The notes under the pieces are model-generated. The model made no database searches. It worked only from the letters and a program-made list of their open reading frames with translations, and had not been told where the DNA came from. The translations under genes and the position numbers were made by a program. From Citrobacter farmeri (GTDB lineage: Bacteria > Pseudomonadota > Gammaproteobacteria > Enterobacterales > Enterobacteriaceae): a stretch of 64,000 nt of DNA. Of this stretch, positions 19,823 through 29,514 are shown in pieces. Positions within the stretch are counted from its first letter, which is position 1; each line of letters begins with the position of its first letter. The stretch is from assembly GCF_019048065.1 (NCBI RefSeq), contig NZ_CP077291.1, positions 372,001 to 436,000 on the forward strand. The letters are read 5' to 3'.

Positions 19823-20548
19823 TCAGTGCTCCATAGTGAATTCGATCATGTCGGCGCGGGTCAGGCTGACGGAGTACTCCATCGCACGTTCTTCGCCTTC
19901 ACGGTGGTTCAGGGTGCGCACGCAGAGCAGCGGCGCCATGTTGGGGATTTCCAGGACCTTGCTCTCTTTCGCCTGCGCACGGCGGGCGCTGATGCGTGTC
20001 TGTGTGCGCGTGAGCGTGAGGCCAGACTGTTCGCGCAAGTAGTCGTGCAGCGAGCCGTGGTTAAAGCCCTGCAGCAGCGGCCAGAGGGTGAGGTCGGAAA
20101 AGTAATGGTCAATCAGACACAGCGCGATGCCGTTCACCCGTCGCAGGGTGCGCAGGTGGATGACGTTGGCACCCTCCTGCACGCAGAGCGCATCGGCAAC
20201 GTGGCGGGAAGCCGGGCGCAGCACCGCCAGCAGTTTCTCGCTGGTGGGATGGCTCCCCTGATCCAACAGGTTCTGACTAAAGCGTGCCTGGGCGTTAAGC
20301 GGATAATCGAACGGGCGCATCAGCACCAGTACGCCGACGCCCTGACGACGCTGTACCCATCCGCGCTCAACCAACTGGTCGATAGCGCGGCGCAGGGTGT
20401 GGCGGTTAACTTCATAACGTGCGGCAAGCTGATGCTCGGCGGGCAGGTAATCGCCGCAGCGGTAGTGTTGGCGTAGCTCCTGCTCAAGTCTCGCGGCAAT
20501 CTCCTGATAACGCGTCGGATAACTGGTCGGATGTGTAGACAAGTGCAT
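19823..20548 (-). CDS. phnF: GntR-family regulator PhnF
   Basis: A 241-residue GntR/HutC-type regulator: winged helix at residues 15-75 (YEVNRHTLRRAIDQLVERGW) and a UTRA ligand domain after it. In E. coli the operon is activated by PhoB, and PhnF is not needed for C-P lyase activity, so it may repress or tune. I use the ATG at 20548 (MHLSTHPTSYPTRYQ); an earlier in-frame start adds three residues. Confidence 0.94.
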   Translation of the reverse strand: MHLSTHPTSYPTRYQEIAARLEQELRQHYRCGDYLPAEHQLAARYEVNRHTLRRAIDQLVERGWVQRRQGVGVLVLMRPFDYPLNAQARFSQNLLDQGSHPTSEKLLAVLRPASRHVADALCVQEGANVIHLRTLRRVNGIALCLIDHYFSDLTLWPLLQGFNHGSLHDYLREQSGLTLTRTQTRISARRAQAKESKVLEIPNMAPLLCVRTLNHREGEERAMEYSVSLTRADMIEFTMEH

Positions 20549-20568
20549 AGCAATCAATGCCTCGCTAA

Positions 20569-21348
20569 TCAGATAAAGTGCTTACGTAAACGCTGGGAGA
20601 GAAAATCCAGCAGACTGACGGTGACGATGATCAACACCATCAGGGCGCAGGTTTGCTGGAACTGGAAACCGCGGATCGCCTCCCACAACGTAACGCCAAT
20701 GCCGCCTGCGCCCACCATCCCGACGACGGTTGCCGAGCGAACGTTGGATTCAAAGCGATACAGTGAGTAGGAGATCAGCAGCGGCATCACCTGGGGCAGC
20801 ACGCCGTAAAGAATCTCTTCGATTTTGTTGGCACCGGTGGCGCGAATGCCCTCGACCGGACCGGGTTCAATGGCTTCTACTGCTTCGGACAGCAGTTTGG
20901 AGAGCACGCCGGTCGTGTGGATAAACAGCGCCATGACGCCTGCAAAGGGACCGAGACCAACAGCGACCACGAACAGCATGGCAAACACCATTTCGTTGAT
21001 GGCGCGACAGGCGTCCATCGCCCTTCGCATCGGCTGGTAGATCCACCAGGGGACAAGGTTGTCGGCGCACATCAGGCCAAAGGGAATAGAGAGGATCACG
21101 GCCAGCGCGGTGCCCCAGACGGCGATTTGCAGGGTCACAGCCATTTCGCCGAGGTAGTCCTGCCACTGGCTGAAATCCGGCGGGAAGAAATCGGCGGCGA
21201 AGGTCGCCATGTTGCCGGAATCCTGAATCAGCGTGAGCGGGGCCATTTCGGCGCCTTTCCACGACACGATCAGCACGGCGAGCAGAATGGCCCAACTCAC
21301 TAGCGAGAACCAACTGCGCTTTGGCGGGGCAACGGTGATGGTTTGCAT
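20569..21348 (-). CDS. phnE: phosphonate ABC transporter permease
   Basis: A 259-residue permease with about six membrane segments and a C-terminal EAA-type loop ([20 protein letters not shown]). It forms the PhnCDE importer. The frame is intact; in E. coli K-12 the gene is frameshifted by an 8-bp duplication that makes the pathway cryptic, so this strain should be able to use phosphonates without a reversion event. Confidence 0.96.
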   Translation of the reverse strand: MQTITVAPPKRSWFSLVSWAILLAVLIVSWKGAEMAPLTLIQDSGNMATFAADFFPPDFSQWQDYLGEMAVTLQIAVWGTALAVILSIPFGLMCADNLVPWWIYQPMRRAMDACRAINEMVFAMLFVVAVGLGPFAGVMALFIHTTGVLSKLLSEAVEAIEPGPVEGIRATGANKIEEILYGVLPQVMPLLISYSLYRFESNVRSATVVGMVGAGGIGVTLWEAIRGFQFQQTCALMVLIIVTVSLLDFLSQRLRKHFI

Positions 21349-21372
21349 GTTTAGCTCCGTGCGTAGTTTATT

Positions 21373-21442
21373 GCCGGATGACGGCGCAAGCGCCTTATCC
21401 GGCCTACGTTTGTAGGCCCGGTAAGCGAAGCGCCACCGGGCA
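21373..21442. repeat. REP elements between phnD and phnE
   Basis: A unit GCCGGATGACGGCGC...TTATCCGGCCTACG followed by an inverted unit TGTAGGCCCGGTAAGCG...CCACCGGGCA, in the 100-base gap between the phnD and phnE frames. Confidence 0.88.
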
Positions 21443-21448
21443 TCAGGT

Positions 21449-22465
21449 TTACTGCACCGCTTTGGTGACGCTGGTCATGGCGCTCAGCGCGGCGGTCAGA
21501 CGGTCGAGATCGTCCAGTTGCGCTTTAATCGCGGACGATTTGCTGGTTTTCTCTTCAGCGCTCAGTCCTTTGTTGTCCTGTACGCCCTGCATCTCTTTAA
21601 ACAGCGCGAGCTGGCGAATCGGTACCAGTTGCAGGTCGCTGGAGGCGCGGAATGGCGCCCAGCCAAGACGTTCCAGCACGGTTTTTTCTTCCGCTGTTTT
21701 GCCGTAGTTCATGAAGAAGTCGTACACCTTGTCCTTGGTGGCTTCAGAGAGGTTCTTACGCCAGACGATCGGATCGCCTGGGATCAGCGGCGACTTCCAG
21801 ATCACCTTCAGCGCTTTCAGCTTGTCCGGCGCGGAGGTTTTCAGCTTATCGAGGTTCTCGGTATTGTTGGTGGCGACATCCACCTGCTTGTTCGCGACGG
21901 CAAGGGCGTTGGTTTCATGACCGGCATTAACGGTGCGTTTGAAGTCGCTGGCGGCGATGTTGTTTTTTGCGAAGACGTAATAACCCGGAACGAGATAACC
22001 GGAGGTGGAGTTAGGATCGCCGTTACCGAAGGTGAGATCTTTGCGTTTGGCGATCAGTTCGTCGAGGTTGTTGATCGGACTGTCCTTGTTCACGATCAGC
22101 ACGCTCCAGTAACCCGGTGATCCATCGGCGGCGACGGTTTGGGCGAAGACCTGGCCGTTGGCGCGATCCACGGCTTCCATTGCCGAGAGGTTACCGTACC
22201 AGGCGATGTCGACTTTATTAAAGCGCATACCCTGGATGATCCCGGCGTAGTCCGGGGCGAAGAAGGCGTTTACTTTTACCCCCAGTTTCTTCTCCATATC
22301 CTTCAGGAACGGATCCCATTGGGGTTTGAGGTTTTGCTGTGATTCGGTCGAAATAATGCCAAAGTTCAGCGCTTTTTCCTGCTCTTCGGCATAAGCCGGG
22401 CTTAACAACGTACTGAGGCTGAACATGCTGGTAAAGGCCAGGGCGGCAACAGTTCTATAACTCAT
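21449..22465 (-). CDS. phnD: phosphonate-binding periplasmic protein
   Basis: A 338-residue substrate-binding protein with a signal peptide ending ...LLSPAYA. It captures phosphonates such as aminoethylphosphonate for PhnCE. I prefer the second of two close ATG codons (22465), 7 bases from AGGA and giving the family length; the first (22471) sits too close to that ribosome site. Confidence 0.95.
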   Translation of the reverse strand: MSYRTVAALAFTSMFSLSTLLSPAYAEEQEKALNFGIISTESQQNLKPQWDPFLKDMEKKLGVKVNAFFAPDYAGIIQGMRFNKVDIAWYGNLSAMEAVDRANGQVFAQTVAADGSPGYWSVLIVNKDSPINNLDELIAKRKDLTFGNGDPNSTSGYLVPGYYVFAKNNIAASDFKRTVNAGHETNALAVANKQVDVATNNTENLDKLKTSAPDKLKALKVIWKSPLIPGDPIVWRKNLSEATKDKVYDFFMNYGKTAEEKTVLERLGWAPFRASSDLQLVPIRQLALFKEMQGVQDNKGLSAEEKTSKSSAIKAQLDDLDRLTAALSAMTSVTKAVQ

Positions 22466-22486
22466 TTCCATTCCTCGTTTGGGATG

Positions 22487-23275
22487 TTAAGCAGCCTGCG
22501 CGTTCTGTTCGACGCGGTTCATGCTGCGGTAGAGATGGTCAAATCGGTCGTTATCAAAGAGCTGGCTGCTGCCGTCATAGAAGACGTGTCCCTGACGCAG
22601 CGCGACAATGCGTTCACAGTAGCGCAGGGCGTAATCCACCTGATGCAGCGTGACGACGACGGTAATGCCGTCGGTCTGGTTGATATCGCGTAGGGTATCC
22701 ATCACGATGCGCGCCGATTCCGGGTCCAGTGAGGCAATCGGTTCGTCGGCGAGGATCACTTTGGCCTGTTGCATCAGCGCCCGGGCGATTGCCACGCGCT
22801 GCTGCTGACCGCCGGAGAGGGTTGAGACGCGCTGGTACGCAAAATGCGCCATCCCGACGCGGGTCAGTGCCTGGAGCGCGCGCTGTTTCTGCTCTGCGCT
22901 AAACCAGCTAAAACAGGTGCGCCAGAACGGCGTGCTGCCGAGCGCGCCAATCAGCACGTTCTCCAGCACCGTCAGGCGATTCACCAGATTGAACTGTTGG
23001 AAGATGTAACCGGTATGCGCGCGGCTCTTGCGGATATCGCGTGCCAGTCGGCCTTCATGCTGAACAGTGCGACCGAGCAGTTCGACGCGGCTACCTGGCG
23101 ATTTATCACCGGTAATCAGCCCGCTCAGGTGACGTAAAAGGGTGGATTTGCCGGAGCCTGACGGCCCAAGCAGAGCCACCATCTCACCGGAACCGATGTT
23201 CAGATCAACCGCATGCAGCGCCTGATGCTGATTGAACGTTTTGGAGAGTTTCTCGACGCGAATGATCGTTTCCAT
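22487..23275 (-). CDS. phnC: phosphonate ABC transporter ATPase
   Basis: A 262-residue ABC ATPase with Walker [10 protein letters not shown], signature [14 protein letters not shown] and Walker [13 protein letters not shown]. It energises PhnDE import. It is the first gene of phnCDEFGHIJKLMNOP, all on the minus strand and mostly overlapping or closely spaced. Confidence 0.96.
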   Translation of the reverse strand: METIIRVEKLSKTFNQHQALHAVDLNIGSGEMVALLGPSGSGKSTLLRHLSGLITGDKSPGSRVELLGRTVQHEGRLARDIRKSRAHTGYIFQQFNLVNRLTVLENVLIGALGSTPFWRTCFSWFSAEQKQRALQALTRVGMAHFAYQRVSTLSGGQQQRVAIARALMQQAKVILADEPIASLDPESARIVMDTLRDINQTDGITVVVTLHQVDYALRYCERIVALRQGHVFYDGSSQLFDNDRFDHLYRSMNRVEQNAQAA

Positions 23276-23320
23276 GATACGGCCTCTCTAAAAAAAGTGG
23301 CACCATCGTGGCGGATCAAT

Positions 23321-23338
23321 ATGACGTTTCGGTTAAGG
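23321..23338 (-). promoter_or_regulatory. candidate Pho box for the phn operon
   Basis: On the minus strand CCTTAAC-CGAA-ACGTCAT lies about 45 bases upstream of phnC. The second half resembles the PhoB half-site CTGTCAT (GTCAT identical); the first half is poor (3 of 7). Position and surrounding sequence resemble what I recall of the E. coli phnC Pho box. Confidence 0.45.
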
Positions 23339-23384
23339 AGTCGTTACCTGCCGATGAAGAGTTAAGGTGAGTTTGATGACAAGA

Positions 23385-23402
23385 CGGGAGGCGCGCCTCC
23401 CG
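23385..23402 (-). terminator. perfect palindrome, likely end of yjdN transcript
   Basis: CGGGAGGCG/CGCCTCCCG is an 18-base perfect inverted repeat 5 bases beyond the yjdN stop. The minus-strand bases after it are TCTTGTC, a poor U-run, so it may be a weak terminator or an RNA-stabilising hairpin. Confidence 0.5.
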
Positions 23403-23407
23403 CTGTA

Positions 23408-23854
23408 TTACTCGGTTGGCTGGGGCTGTTTGACGACATTGATCATCCACGGTATGCCATAGCGATCGCTGACTTTGCCAAAGCCATGTGCCCAGAAAGT
23501 TTCCTGCCAGTCCATTTCGATTTGCCCCTCTGCGGCGAGATGGTCAAACCAGCGCTTCCCTTCTGTGACGTCCTGCGTGTCGAGGACCAGCGTGAATCCA
23601 GAATAGTGGGCTTTGTCCGATGAAATAGCATCACTCATCATGATGTCGCTATTGGCGATACGCACGTTGGCATGGGCGATAGCGGTATCGGGGAATGTCA
23701 TTGCGGGCGGGCACCCCTCTTCGCTGTCCTGCGCCGATTTGGGCATTTCACCGAAGCTGATTTTATAAAGGAGTTCTGCACCCAACGTCTTTTGATAATA
23801 CGCGATGGCGTCAGCACAGTTTCCGGCAAAAGAGATGTAGGGACTTAACGGCAT
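23408..23854 (-). CDS. yjdN: VOC (glyoxalase/3-demethylubiquinone-like) family protein YjdN
   Basis: A 148-residue protein (older name PhnB) with the VOC-fold N-terminus MPLSPYISFAGNCADAIAYY and the C-terminal WMINVVKQ. The function is not established; despite the old name, phosphonate use does not need it. ATG 23854 follows GAGGT at good spacing; an in-frame start 25 codons upstream adds non-homologous sequence. Confidence 0.92.
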   Translation of the reverse strand: MPLSPYISFAGNCADAIAYYQKTLGAELLYKISFGEMPKSAQDSEEGCPPAMTFPDTAIAHANVRIANSDIMMSDAISSDKAHYSGFTLVLDTQDVTEGKRWFDHLAAEGQIEMDWQETFWAHGFGKVSDRYGIPWMINVVKQPQPTE

Positions 23855-23901
23855 AATCTTTACCTCAGGTAAGAGAAGCCACTTAAGTGTAGTTACCGTA
23901 A

Positions 23902-23927
23902 GCCCGGTAAGCGAAGCGCCACCGGGC
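23902..23927. repeat. single REP element between yjdM and yjdN
   Basis: GCCCGGTAAGCGAAGCGCCACCGGGC, a short REP-type hairpin in the yjdM-yjdN gap. Confidence 0.8.
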
Positions 23928-23935
23928 AATTTAAA

Positions 23936-24271
23936 TCAGTTCTTTTTCACGAATTCTGATTTCAGTTTCATCGGGCCAAATCCATCAATTTTGCAATCGA
24001 TGTTGTGGTCGCCTTCCACCAGGCGAATGTTTTTCACTTTTGTACCGATTTTCAGCATCGATGAGCTGCCTTTCACTTTCAGATCTTTCACCACGGTGAC
24101 GCTGTCGCCGTCAGCCAGCAGATTACCGTTGGCATCTTTCACAATCAGTGAATCGTCTTCATGCGCCGATTCTGCATCGTTCCATTCGTGGGCACATTCC
24201 GGGCAGATGTACATGCCGTTATCTTCGTAGGTGTATTCGGAGTTGCATTGTGGGCAATGGGGTAATGACAT
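23936..24271 (-). CDS. yjdM: zinc-ribbon protein YjdM (PhnA)
   Basis: A 111-residue protein with an N-terminal zinc ribbon (CPQC at residues 6-9 and CPEC at about 24-27) and a C-terminal SH3-like beta domain ([23 protein letters not shown]). It was once named phosphonoacetate hydrolase by mistake; the real function is unknown. The start MSLPHCPQC follows GAGGAAAT. Confidence 0.93.
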   Translation of the reverse strand: MSLPHCPQCNSEYTYEDNGMYICPECAHEWNDAESAHEDDSLIVKDANGNLLADGDSVTVVKDLKVKGSSSMLKIGTKVKNIRLVEGDHNIDCKIDGFGPMKLKSEFVKKN

Positions 24272-24788
24272 GTCGATTTCCTCAAAAGTCAGCAAGGGCA
24301 AAAGCGCCCAAAAAATGGCAGATTGCCGAAAAAGGACGCAATTATACACAAAATCCTTAACGTTGTCGGGACTACTCTGTTTTTAAGGTAAATGCCGAAC
24401 TGTGACCATAACCTGACGGTCAGACAGAAAAATCGAAGTAATATTTTTAAGGGAAATTGCTACCGTTTGTTATTTGAGATAAGGTGGCAAGAAATATCCT
24501 AAATAATTGGCTGGTCGATTTTCAGTTTGAGTTCCCCCCCCTTATTTCTGGTAGGTGGAATTAACCTAAACTGGTCTGGCTTTTTATAAAACTGAACTAC
24601 GCTTTTTTACTTTCTTACGTCACTGAGCGTCATTCAATAAAACAGTAATTAAAATAATAATTTCATTAATATCAGTAGATTAATTAATAATTCCTTTTTC
24701 CATACGTAATTATTAAAGCCGAATATTCACTAATAAAACGAAACGGCTAAATAAAAGCAATAAAATTTGCGTTAAGGAAACATTTTTT
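24272..24788. other. 517-base AT-rich intergenic region before crfC
   Basis: It contains the divergent promoters of yjdM and crfC. Visible oddities are an eight-C run near 24534-24541 and very AT-rich DNA from 24580 to 24780. I see no gene, terminator or operator that I can name. Confidence 0.5.
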
Positions 24789-27143
24789 ATGTACACACAG
24801 ACAATATATGAATTGAGCCAGGAAGCGGAACGCTTGCTGATGCTCTCTTTAGAGCATCTTAAGACCGTAAAAAAAATGCCAACGGCGACTCTGGAGGGCG
24901 CTTCCTCATTAAAGCGTGAGGATGACCTCAACGTTCAGCCCATGCATTTTAGCTCCCGAGGGGTCGAGGCCCAGCAGGCCACGCTGAATAATGAGTTGCG
25001 AAAAATCTCGCGGCTGGAAATGGTGCTGGCGATTGTGGGCACCATGAAAGCGGGGAAATCAACCACGATCAATGCCATTGTCGGGACCGAAGTGCTGCCC
25101 AATCGCAATCGTCCGATGACGGCGTTGCCGACGCTGATCCGCCATACACCCGGTCAGAAAGAACCGGTGCTGCATTTTTCCCACGTTGCCCCCATCGATG
25201 CCTTGATGAAGACCTTGCAGGAGAGCATGCACGCCTGCGATCGGCAGAATCTGACTCAGGTGCTGGAAATTGATAAAGACATGAACGGCCTCATGCAGCG
25301 CATCGAAAAAGGGGAAGCCTTTGAGCGCCACTATCTCGGTGCGCAGCCGATCTTTCACTGTCTGAAAAGTCTCAACGATTTGGTACGCCTGTCGAAAGCG
25401 CTGGAGGTCGATTTTCCTTTTTCTGCCTATGCGGCTATTGAACATATTCCGGTCATTGAGGTGGAGTTTGTGCATCTGGCGGGATTGGAGAATTATCCGG
25501 GTCAACTGACGTTGCTGGATACGCCGGGGCCAAACGAAGCCGGGCAGCCACACCTGCAAAAAATGCTCAATGAGCAACTGGCCCGCGCCTCTGCGGTGCT
25601 GGCGGTGATGGACTATACCCAGTTGAAATCGATTTCCGATGAAGAGGTACGCCAGGCTATCGCCGCGGTAGGAAAATCGGTGCCGCTGTATGCGCTGGTG
25701 AATAAATTTGACCAGAAAGATCGCAACAGTGATGACGAAGAGCAGGTGAGAGCGCTGATTTCCGGCACCCTGATGAAGGGCTGTATTAACCCGGCGCAGA
25801 TTTATCCGGTCTCTTCAATGTGGGGATATCTGGCTAACCGGGCGCGCCATGAACTGGCAACCCACGGTTGTCTGCCCGATCACGAGGAGCAGCGCTGGGT
25901 ACAGGACTTTGCCGAGGAGGCGCTCGGTCGACGCTGGCGAAGCGCCGATCTGGATGATATCGAACACCTTCGCCACGCCGCGGACTTGCTGTGGGAAGAT
26001 TCGTTATTTGAACAGCCGATCCGGACCTTAATTCATGCCGCCTATGCCAATGCCTCGCTGTATGCGTTGCGTTCCGCCTCGCATAAATTGCTGAATTATG
26101 CCCACAGCGCTCGCGAATATCTGGATTTTCGCTTTCACTGTCTGACGGTCGCTTTTGACAAGCTGCAACAAAATATCGCGCGCCTGGAAGAGGACATGCA
26201 GCAATTGAAGGTGAGTCAGGATAGCGTTAGCGATGAGATCCACCATGAGGTTGGGCTGGCGCTGACGTCGGCCAGCGGCTTTCTTAACCAGCAACAGGCC
26301 ACGATCTTGCGTAGCATTGAGACCTTGTTCAGCCGCGAGCAGATATTGCAACTGTCGCGCGGCGATAGCTGGTCGCCGCTGCCGCAGGCGGAGCTTGACG
26401 GGGAGATGCTGGTGCTGCACGACGAAGCGCAGGCGCAGGTGATCCTCAGCAAGTTACGTTCCGCCTGTGAGGGGGTTCTGCTGGCGGCGCAGGACAATAT
26501 CAGCCGCGATCTGGCAATACGTTTTGAGCAACTGGAAGCCACCCTCAGCCGGTCGCTAAACGAAGCGATGCGCCCCATTGAAATGCGGGTAAAAGAGGAG
26601 TTGAGTCATGCGGGGTTTCGCCCCAGGATCAGCTTTCCGGCCTTTCACTCCTCCATGTTTAACTTCACGACGCGGCAGTTATTCAGCGATGCGATTGCCC
26701 AGCAGGACCGCGTCGAAAGCGATGCCCCCCGCGTGAGCGGGGTGCGTGAGACGTTCTCCCGTTGGCTGAATCAGCCCAACTGGAGCTGGAATGACTATGT
26801 CGAAGCGAAGACGCGCTATCTGATTGATATCAATGCGCTGCATCAGAGTCTGGTGGAGTACGTCAGCCACTTCTGCCAACAAATTCGTAAAGCTTTAGCC
26901 GCCCAGGTCGATGTTTCAGTTACGGCAGGTATGGCAACATTTTTTGCCGATTTCTCATTGTGCCTGTCGGGATTGCAGGAGAGCCTGCGTGAGAGTTTGC
27001 TGGTTCGTCAGCAAAATGAATCGGCTGTTCAAAGTCTGAGTCAGCAGTTGCAGCACAGTATTGCCGCCACCGCCTGGATTTATGAGGACTCCCGCCTGCT
27101 CCGTGATGACATTCAAACCCTTTTTGTGGCCGAACACACATGA
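24789..27143 (+). CDS. crfC: dynamin-like clamp-binding GTPase CrfC
   Basis: A 784-residue dynamin-family GTPase (YjdA). In E. coli CrfC binds the DNA polymerase clamp and helps keep nascent sister DNA together and partitioned. Visible motifs: P-loop GTMKAGKST (residues 84-92), G3 LDTPGPNE near residue 245, G4 NKFD near 300, followed by a long helical region. It is about 40 residues longer than my recollection of the K-12 protein; residues 30-65 just before the conserved LNNELRKISRLEMVLAIVG block and a segment around 510-550 seem to differ. A 4-base overlap (ATGA) couples it to yjcZ. Confidence 0.93.
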   Translation: MYTQTIYELSQEAERLLMLSLEHLKTVKKMPTATLEGASSLKREDDLNVQPMHFSSRGVEAQQATLNNELRKISRLEMVLAIVGTMKAGKSTTINAIVGTEVLPNRNRPMTALPTLIRHTPGQKEPVLHFSHVAPIDALMKTLQESMHACDRQNLTQVLEIDKDMNGLMQRIEKGEAFERHYLGAQPIFHCLKSLNDLVRLSKALEVDFPFSAYAAIEHIPVIEVEFVHLAGLENYPGQLTLLDTPGPNEAGQPHLQKMLNEQLARASAVLAVMDYTQLKSISDEEVRQAIAAVGKSVPLYALVNKFDQKDRNSDDEEQVRALISGTLMKGCINPAQIYPVSSMWGYLANRARHELATHGCLPDHEEQRWVQDFAEEALGRRWRSADLDDIEHLRHAADLLWEDSLFEQPIRTLIHAAYANASLYALRSASHKLLNYAHSAREYLDFRFHCLTVAFDKLQQNIARLEEDMQQLKVSQDSVSDEIHHEVGLALTSASGFLNQQQATILRSIETLFSREQILQLSRGDSWSPLPQAELDGEMLVLHDEAQAQVILSKLRSACEGVLLAAQDNISRDLAIRFEQLEATLSRSLNEAMRPIEMRVKEELSHAGFRPRISFPAFHSSMFNFTTRQLFSDAIAQQDRVESDAPRVSGVRETFSRWLNQPNWSWNDYVEAKTRYLIDINALHQSLVEYVSHFCQQIRKALAAQVDVSVTAGMATFFADFSLCLSGLQESLRESLLVRQQNESAVQSLSQQLQHSIAATAWIYEDSRLLRDDIQTLFVAEHT

Positions 27144-28030
27144 CAAACGCGTTACTGGAAGGCCCCGGACGGACGCTGGAGTGTATCCACCCGAAGTTTA
27201 TGGTCGATCTGGTTCAGGGAGAAGAACCGAAACGGGCCGGCGGCACGCAGCAACAGCAGCAGTTTCGTGAACGTCTGACGCAGGAGATCCTCTCCCGGAC
27301 GCAGCTACGGGCGTGGGCCATGGCCGGCATATTCAGTGAACATCTGATGATGCGCCTGAAGCTGGTGGAAAAACTGGCTGGTATGCTCGATCCGGGCCAT
27401 CTGGCGCTGACGCGGATCGCTGCGCGACTACAGGTTTTACAGCAGACGGACCTCTCTCGCGGGCCGTCCATCCTTGGGCTGGATCAACAGCTTGCTTCGC
27501 TGAGCGAGTGGTTTCGTCAGCGCTGCGCCTGGAAGGAGAAGGCGTTAAGCCAGCGAGGTCTCACCGTCCAGGCCGGGGAACACAGCGAGCAGGTGTTTAC
27601 CCGCTGGCTGGCGGGTGCGTATGAGGGATGGTCGTTACCGGGGCGCTGTTTTATTGCGCTGGAAGAGTTGCGCTGGGGACCGTTTGGCGATGCCTGTCGT
27701 CTGGCCAATCCGGACGTGGCGGCGATGCTGAAAGATAATCTCCGTGCGATGGCGACAAACTATCTGGCCCACAGCATCAATGCCGCGCCCACGACGCGTC
27801 ACTACTATCATCAGTGGCTAAATACTACCGCGATTGCCGGTTCAGGCGAGTACAGCGACATGTTGAGCTGGCTGGGAGACTGGTGTGAGGCGGAAAAACA
27901 TCCGGTGAGCTGGTCTGTGACACAGCGCTGGCAGACGGTTGCGCTGGGTATGCCGCGACTCTGTTCGGCAAAACGACTGGTGGATGCGATGGTTGAAGAG
28001 GTGTTTCCCCCCTCTCCCCTCATACTTTGA
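27140..28030 (+). CDS. yjcZ: YjcZ family protein, partner gene of crfC
   Basis: A 296-residue protein resembling E. coli YjcZ. No signal peptide or membrane segment; glutamine-rich stretch QQQQQF near residue 40, then mostly helical sequence. The gene overlaps the crfC stop, so the two products are probably made together. The function is unknown; involvement with the dynamin-like GTPase is inferred from context only. Confidence 0.88.
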   Translation: MTNALLEGPGRTLECIHPKFMVDLVQGEEPKRAGGTQQQQQFRERLTQEILSRTQLRAWAMAGIFSEHLMMRLKLVEKLAGMLDPGHLALTRIAARLQVLQQTDLSRGPSILGLDQQLASLSEWFRQRCAWKEKALSQRGLTVQAGEHSEQVFTRWLAGAYEGWSLPGRCFIALEELRWGPFGDACRLANPDVAAMLKDNLRAMATNYLAHSINAAPTTRHYYHQWLNTTAIAGSGEYSDMLSWLGDWCEAEKHPVSWSVTQRWQTVALGMPRLCSAKRLVDAMVEEVFPPSPLIL

Positions 28031-28041
28031 GAGGAGAGGGG
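28009..28041. terminator. strong stem-loop at the yjcZ/kdgT convergent junction
   Basis: A 14-base arm beginning CCCCTCTCC (28009-28022) pairs with 28028-28041 with one mismatch around a 5-base loop TACTT. It overlaps the last codons of yjcZ and lies 7 bases from the kdgT stop. Neither strand has a good T-run, so it may block exonucleases rather than end transcription. Confidence 0.5.
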
Positions 28042-28047
28042 TGATGA

Positions 28048-29046
28048 TTAGTGGTTTGCGGATTCTGCTGTTGTTTCTTCTGCCGTTGCTGGTGCCGGAA
28101 GTCTGGCGAAGCGTTTGGCGTAGAGTGCAGTAATAATCGGCACCAGAATCGCCGTGACCACCACGCTGGCGGCGACCAGCGCCGTCGCGGAAGCGGCGAC
28201 CGGTTCAAACGCCGGGTTGATTTGCGCGATAATCACCGGGTTGGCGACGGCGGCACCTGCCGCAGAGGACGCTGCGACACCTGCAGTACCATTACCGCCA
28301 CCGATCACGCGGTCAGCAATAATCAGCGGAATACCGGTGATGACAATGACTGCCACACCCAGCAGGATACCCAGCAGACCCGTATCAACAATAACGCCCA
28401 GATTGATGGTGTTACCCAGCGCAAAGCCGAAGAACGGAATCAGTACCGGTGTCGCTTTGCTGAAGAACGCGCGCAGATCGTGGTCAAGGTTGCCCAGCGT
28501 GAAGCCTATCAGGAACGGCAGCACCGCGCCGATAAAGTGATGTGGTTCGAAGGAACCCAGACCCGCCGCACCCAGAATCACCATCGTCATCAACGGACCG
28601 GATTCCAGAGACATCAGGACGAACGCACCGGACTCTTCTTTCGTACCGTACTGGTTCATCAGGCTGGCATACAGACCGCCGTTGGTCATATCCATCGCGG
28701 AAACAATCGCCAGTACGGAAAGACCGGCAAAGAAACCGGTCTGAATACCCGTATCCGGAATAAATGATGCAGCAATCATTGCCACTACCCACGCCACGGC
28801 TATTTTGGTAATCACCAGCGTGCCGGATTTACGCAAGACCGTACCGGTAGCGCGTAAATCAATCGATGCCCCGATACAGAAAAACCACACAGCAAGAATT
28901 GGTACCGTGCCGGTAATCATGCCTTTTGTAAAGGAACCAAAATAAGCACCGGTATTCGGTGCCAGGGTATTTACAACCGCACCCAGCAGCAATGGAATCA
29001 ACATCATCCCACCAGGGATGCGTTCAATGGTGGCTTTAATTCTCAT
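28048..29046 (-). CDS. kdgT: 2-keto-3-deoxygluconate permease
   Basis: A 332-residue membrane carrier of the KdgT family: [58 protein letters not shown] and [10 protein letters not shown] are family-typical. It imports 2-keto-3-deoxygluconate, a pectin and uronate breakdown product, with protons. ATG 29046 follows GAGGAC; an in-frame start ten codons upstream adds non-family sequence. In K-12 kdgT lies elsewhere and yjcZ adjoins proP, so this gene looks inserted here. A KdgR-like operator lies upstream. Confidence 0.9.
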   Translation of the reverse strand: MRIKATIERIPGGMMLIPLLLGAVVNTLAPNTGAYFGSFTKGMITGTVPILAVWFFCIGASIDLRATGTVLRKSGTLVITKIAVAWVVAMIAASFIPDTGIQTGFFAGLSVLAIVSAMDMTNGGLYASLMNQYGTKEESGAFVLMSLESGPLMTMVILGAAGLGSFEPHHFIGAVLPFLIGFTLGNLDHDLRAFFSKATPVLIPFFGFALGNTINLGVIVDTGLLGILLGVAVIVITGIPLIIADRVIGGGNGTAGVAASSAAGAAVANPVIIAQINPAFEPVAASATALVAASVVVTAILVPIITALYAKRFARLPAPATAEETTAESANH

Positions 29047-29253
29047 AAATGTCCTCACTTCTTGCCCGCGGAACAAACGGGTAAGGTGGAAAAAAATATT
29101 AAAATTCAGATTGTTATATAAAATTAGAAAGCAGGCTAATCTGCATTCTCTTTATGTTCTACGTAGCGATTGCACCCTGTATCGGCGTTTTTCGCTTCCC
29201 GGTGGTATTACATCGACTATTATCTTGCATTCATTGGAATGCTGATTCAATCA

Positions 29254-29274
29254 AAACGAAACGATGTTTTAGTT
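29254..29274. promoter_or_regulatory. KdgR-like operator upstream of kdgT
   Basis: AAACGAAACG-A-TGTTTTAGTT matches 16 of 20 fixed positions of the KdgR consensus AAATGAAACA-N-TGTTTCATTT. It is 208 bases upstream of the kdgT ATG. KdgR represses pectin and uronate catabolic genes in enterobacteria, including kdgT. Confidence 0.6.
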
Positions 29275-29514
29275 ATCTTTGTCACATAATCAATGTAAAC
29301 ATTCCAGCGCGATCTGAATATTTAAAATTACCGTAAAGAAGTTGTGAAAAATGAGAGCGTATTACCTGGCAGAATAATAATAACAGCAGTGACTTTTTAT
29401 TAAGCAAGCACAAGAAAATAGAGATCGAAAACGAAAAAAAGAACAACTCTGCGCTTTAAAAAAAGAGACTCAGGATCACCTTATTTACCTGCGTTGACGA
29501 AACCTAAACATATA

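Noticed and set aside
28031..28134. Short plus-strand frame after yjcZ
   Set aside because: It is antisense to the kdgT 3' end and has no family resemblance.
29018..29336. Plus-strand frames of 60-75 codons in the kdgT-proP gap
   Set aside because: No recognisable sequence; the region holds the kdgT promoter and KdgR-like site.
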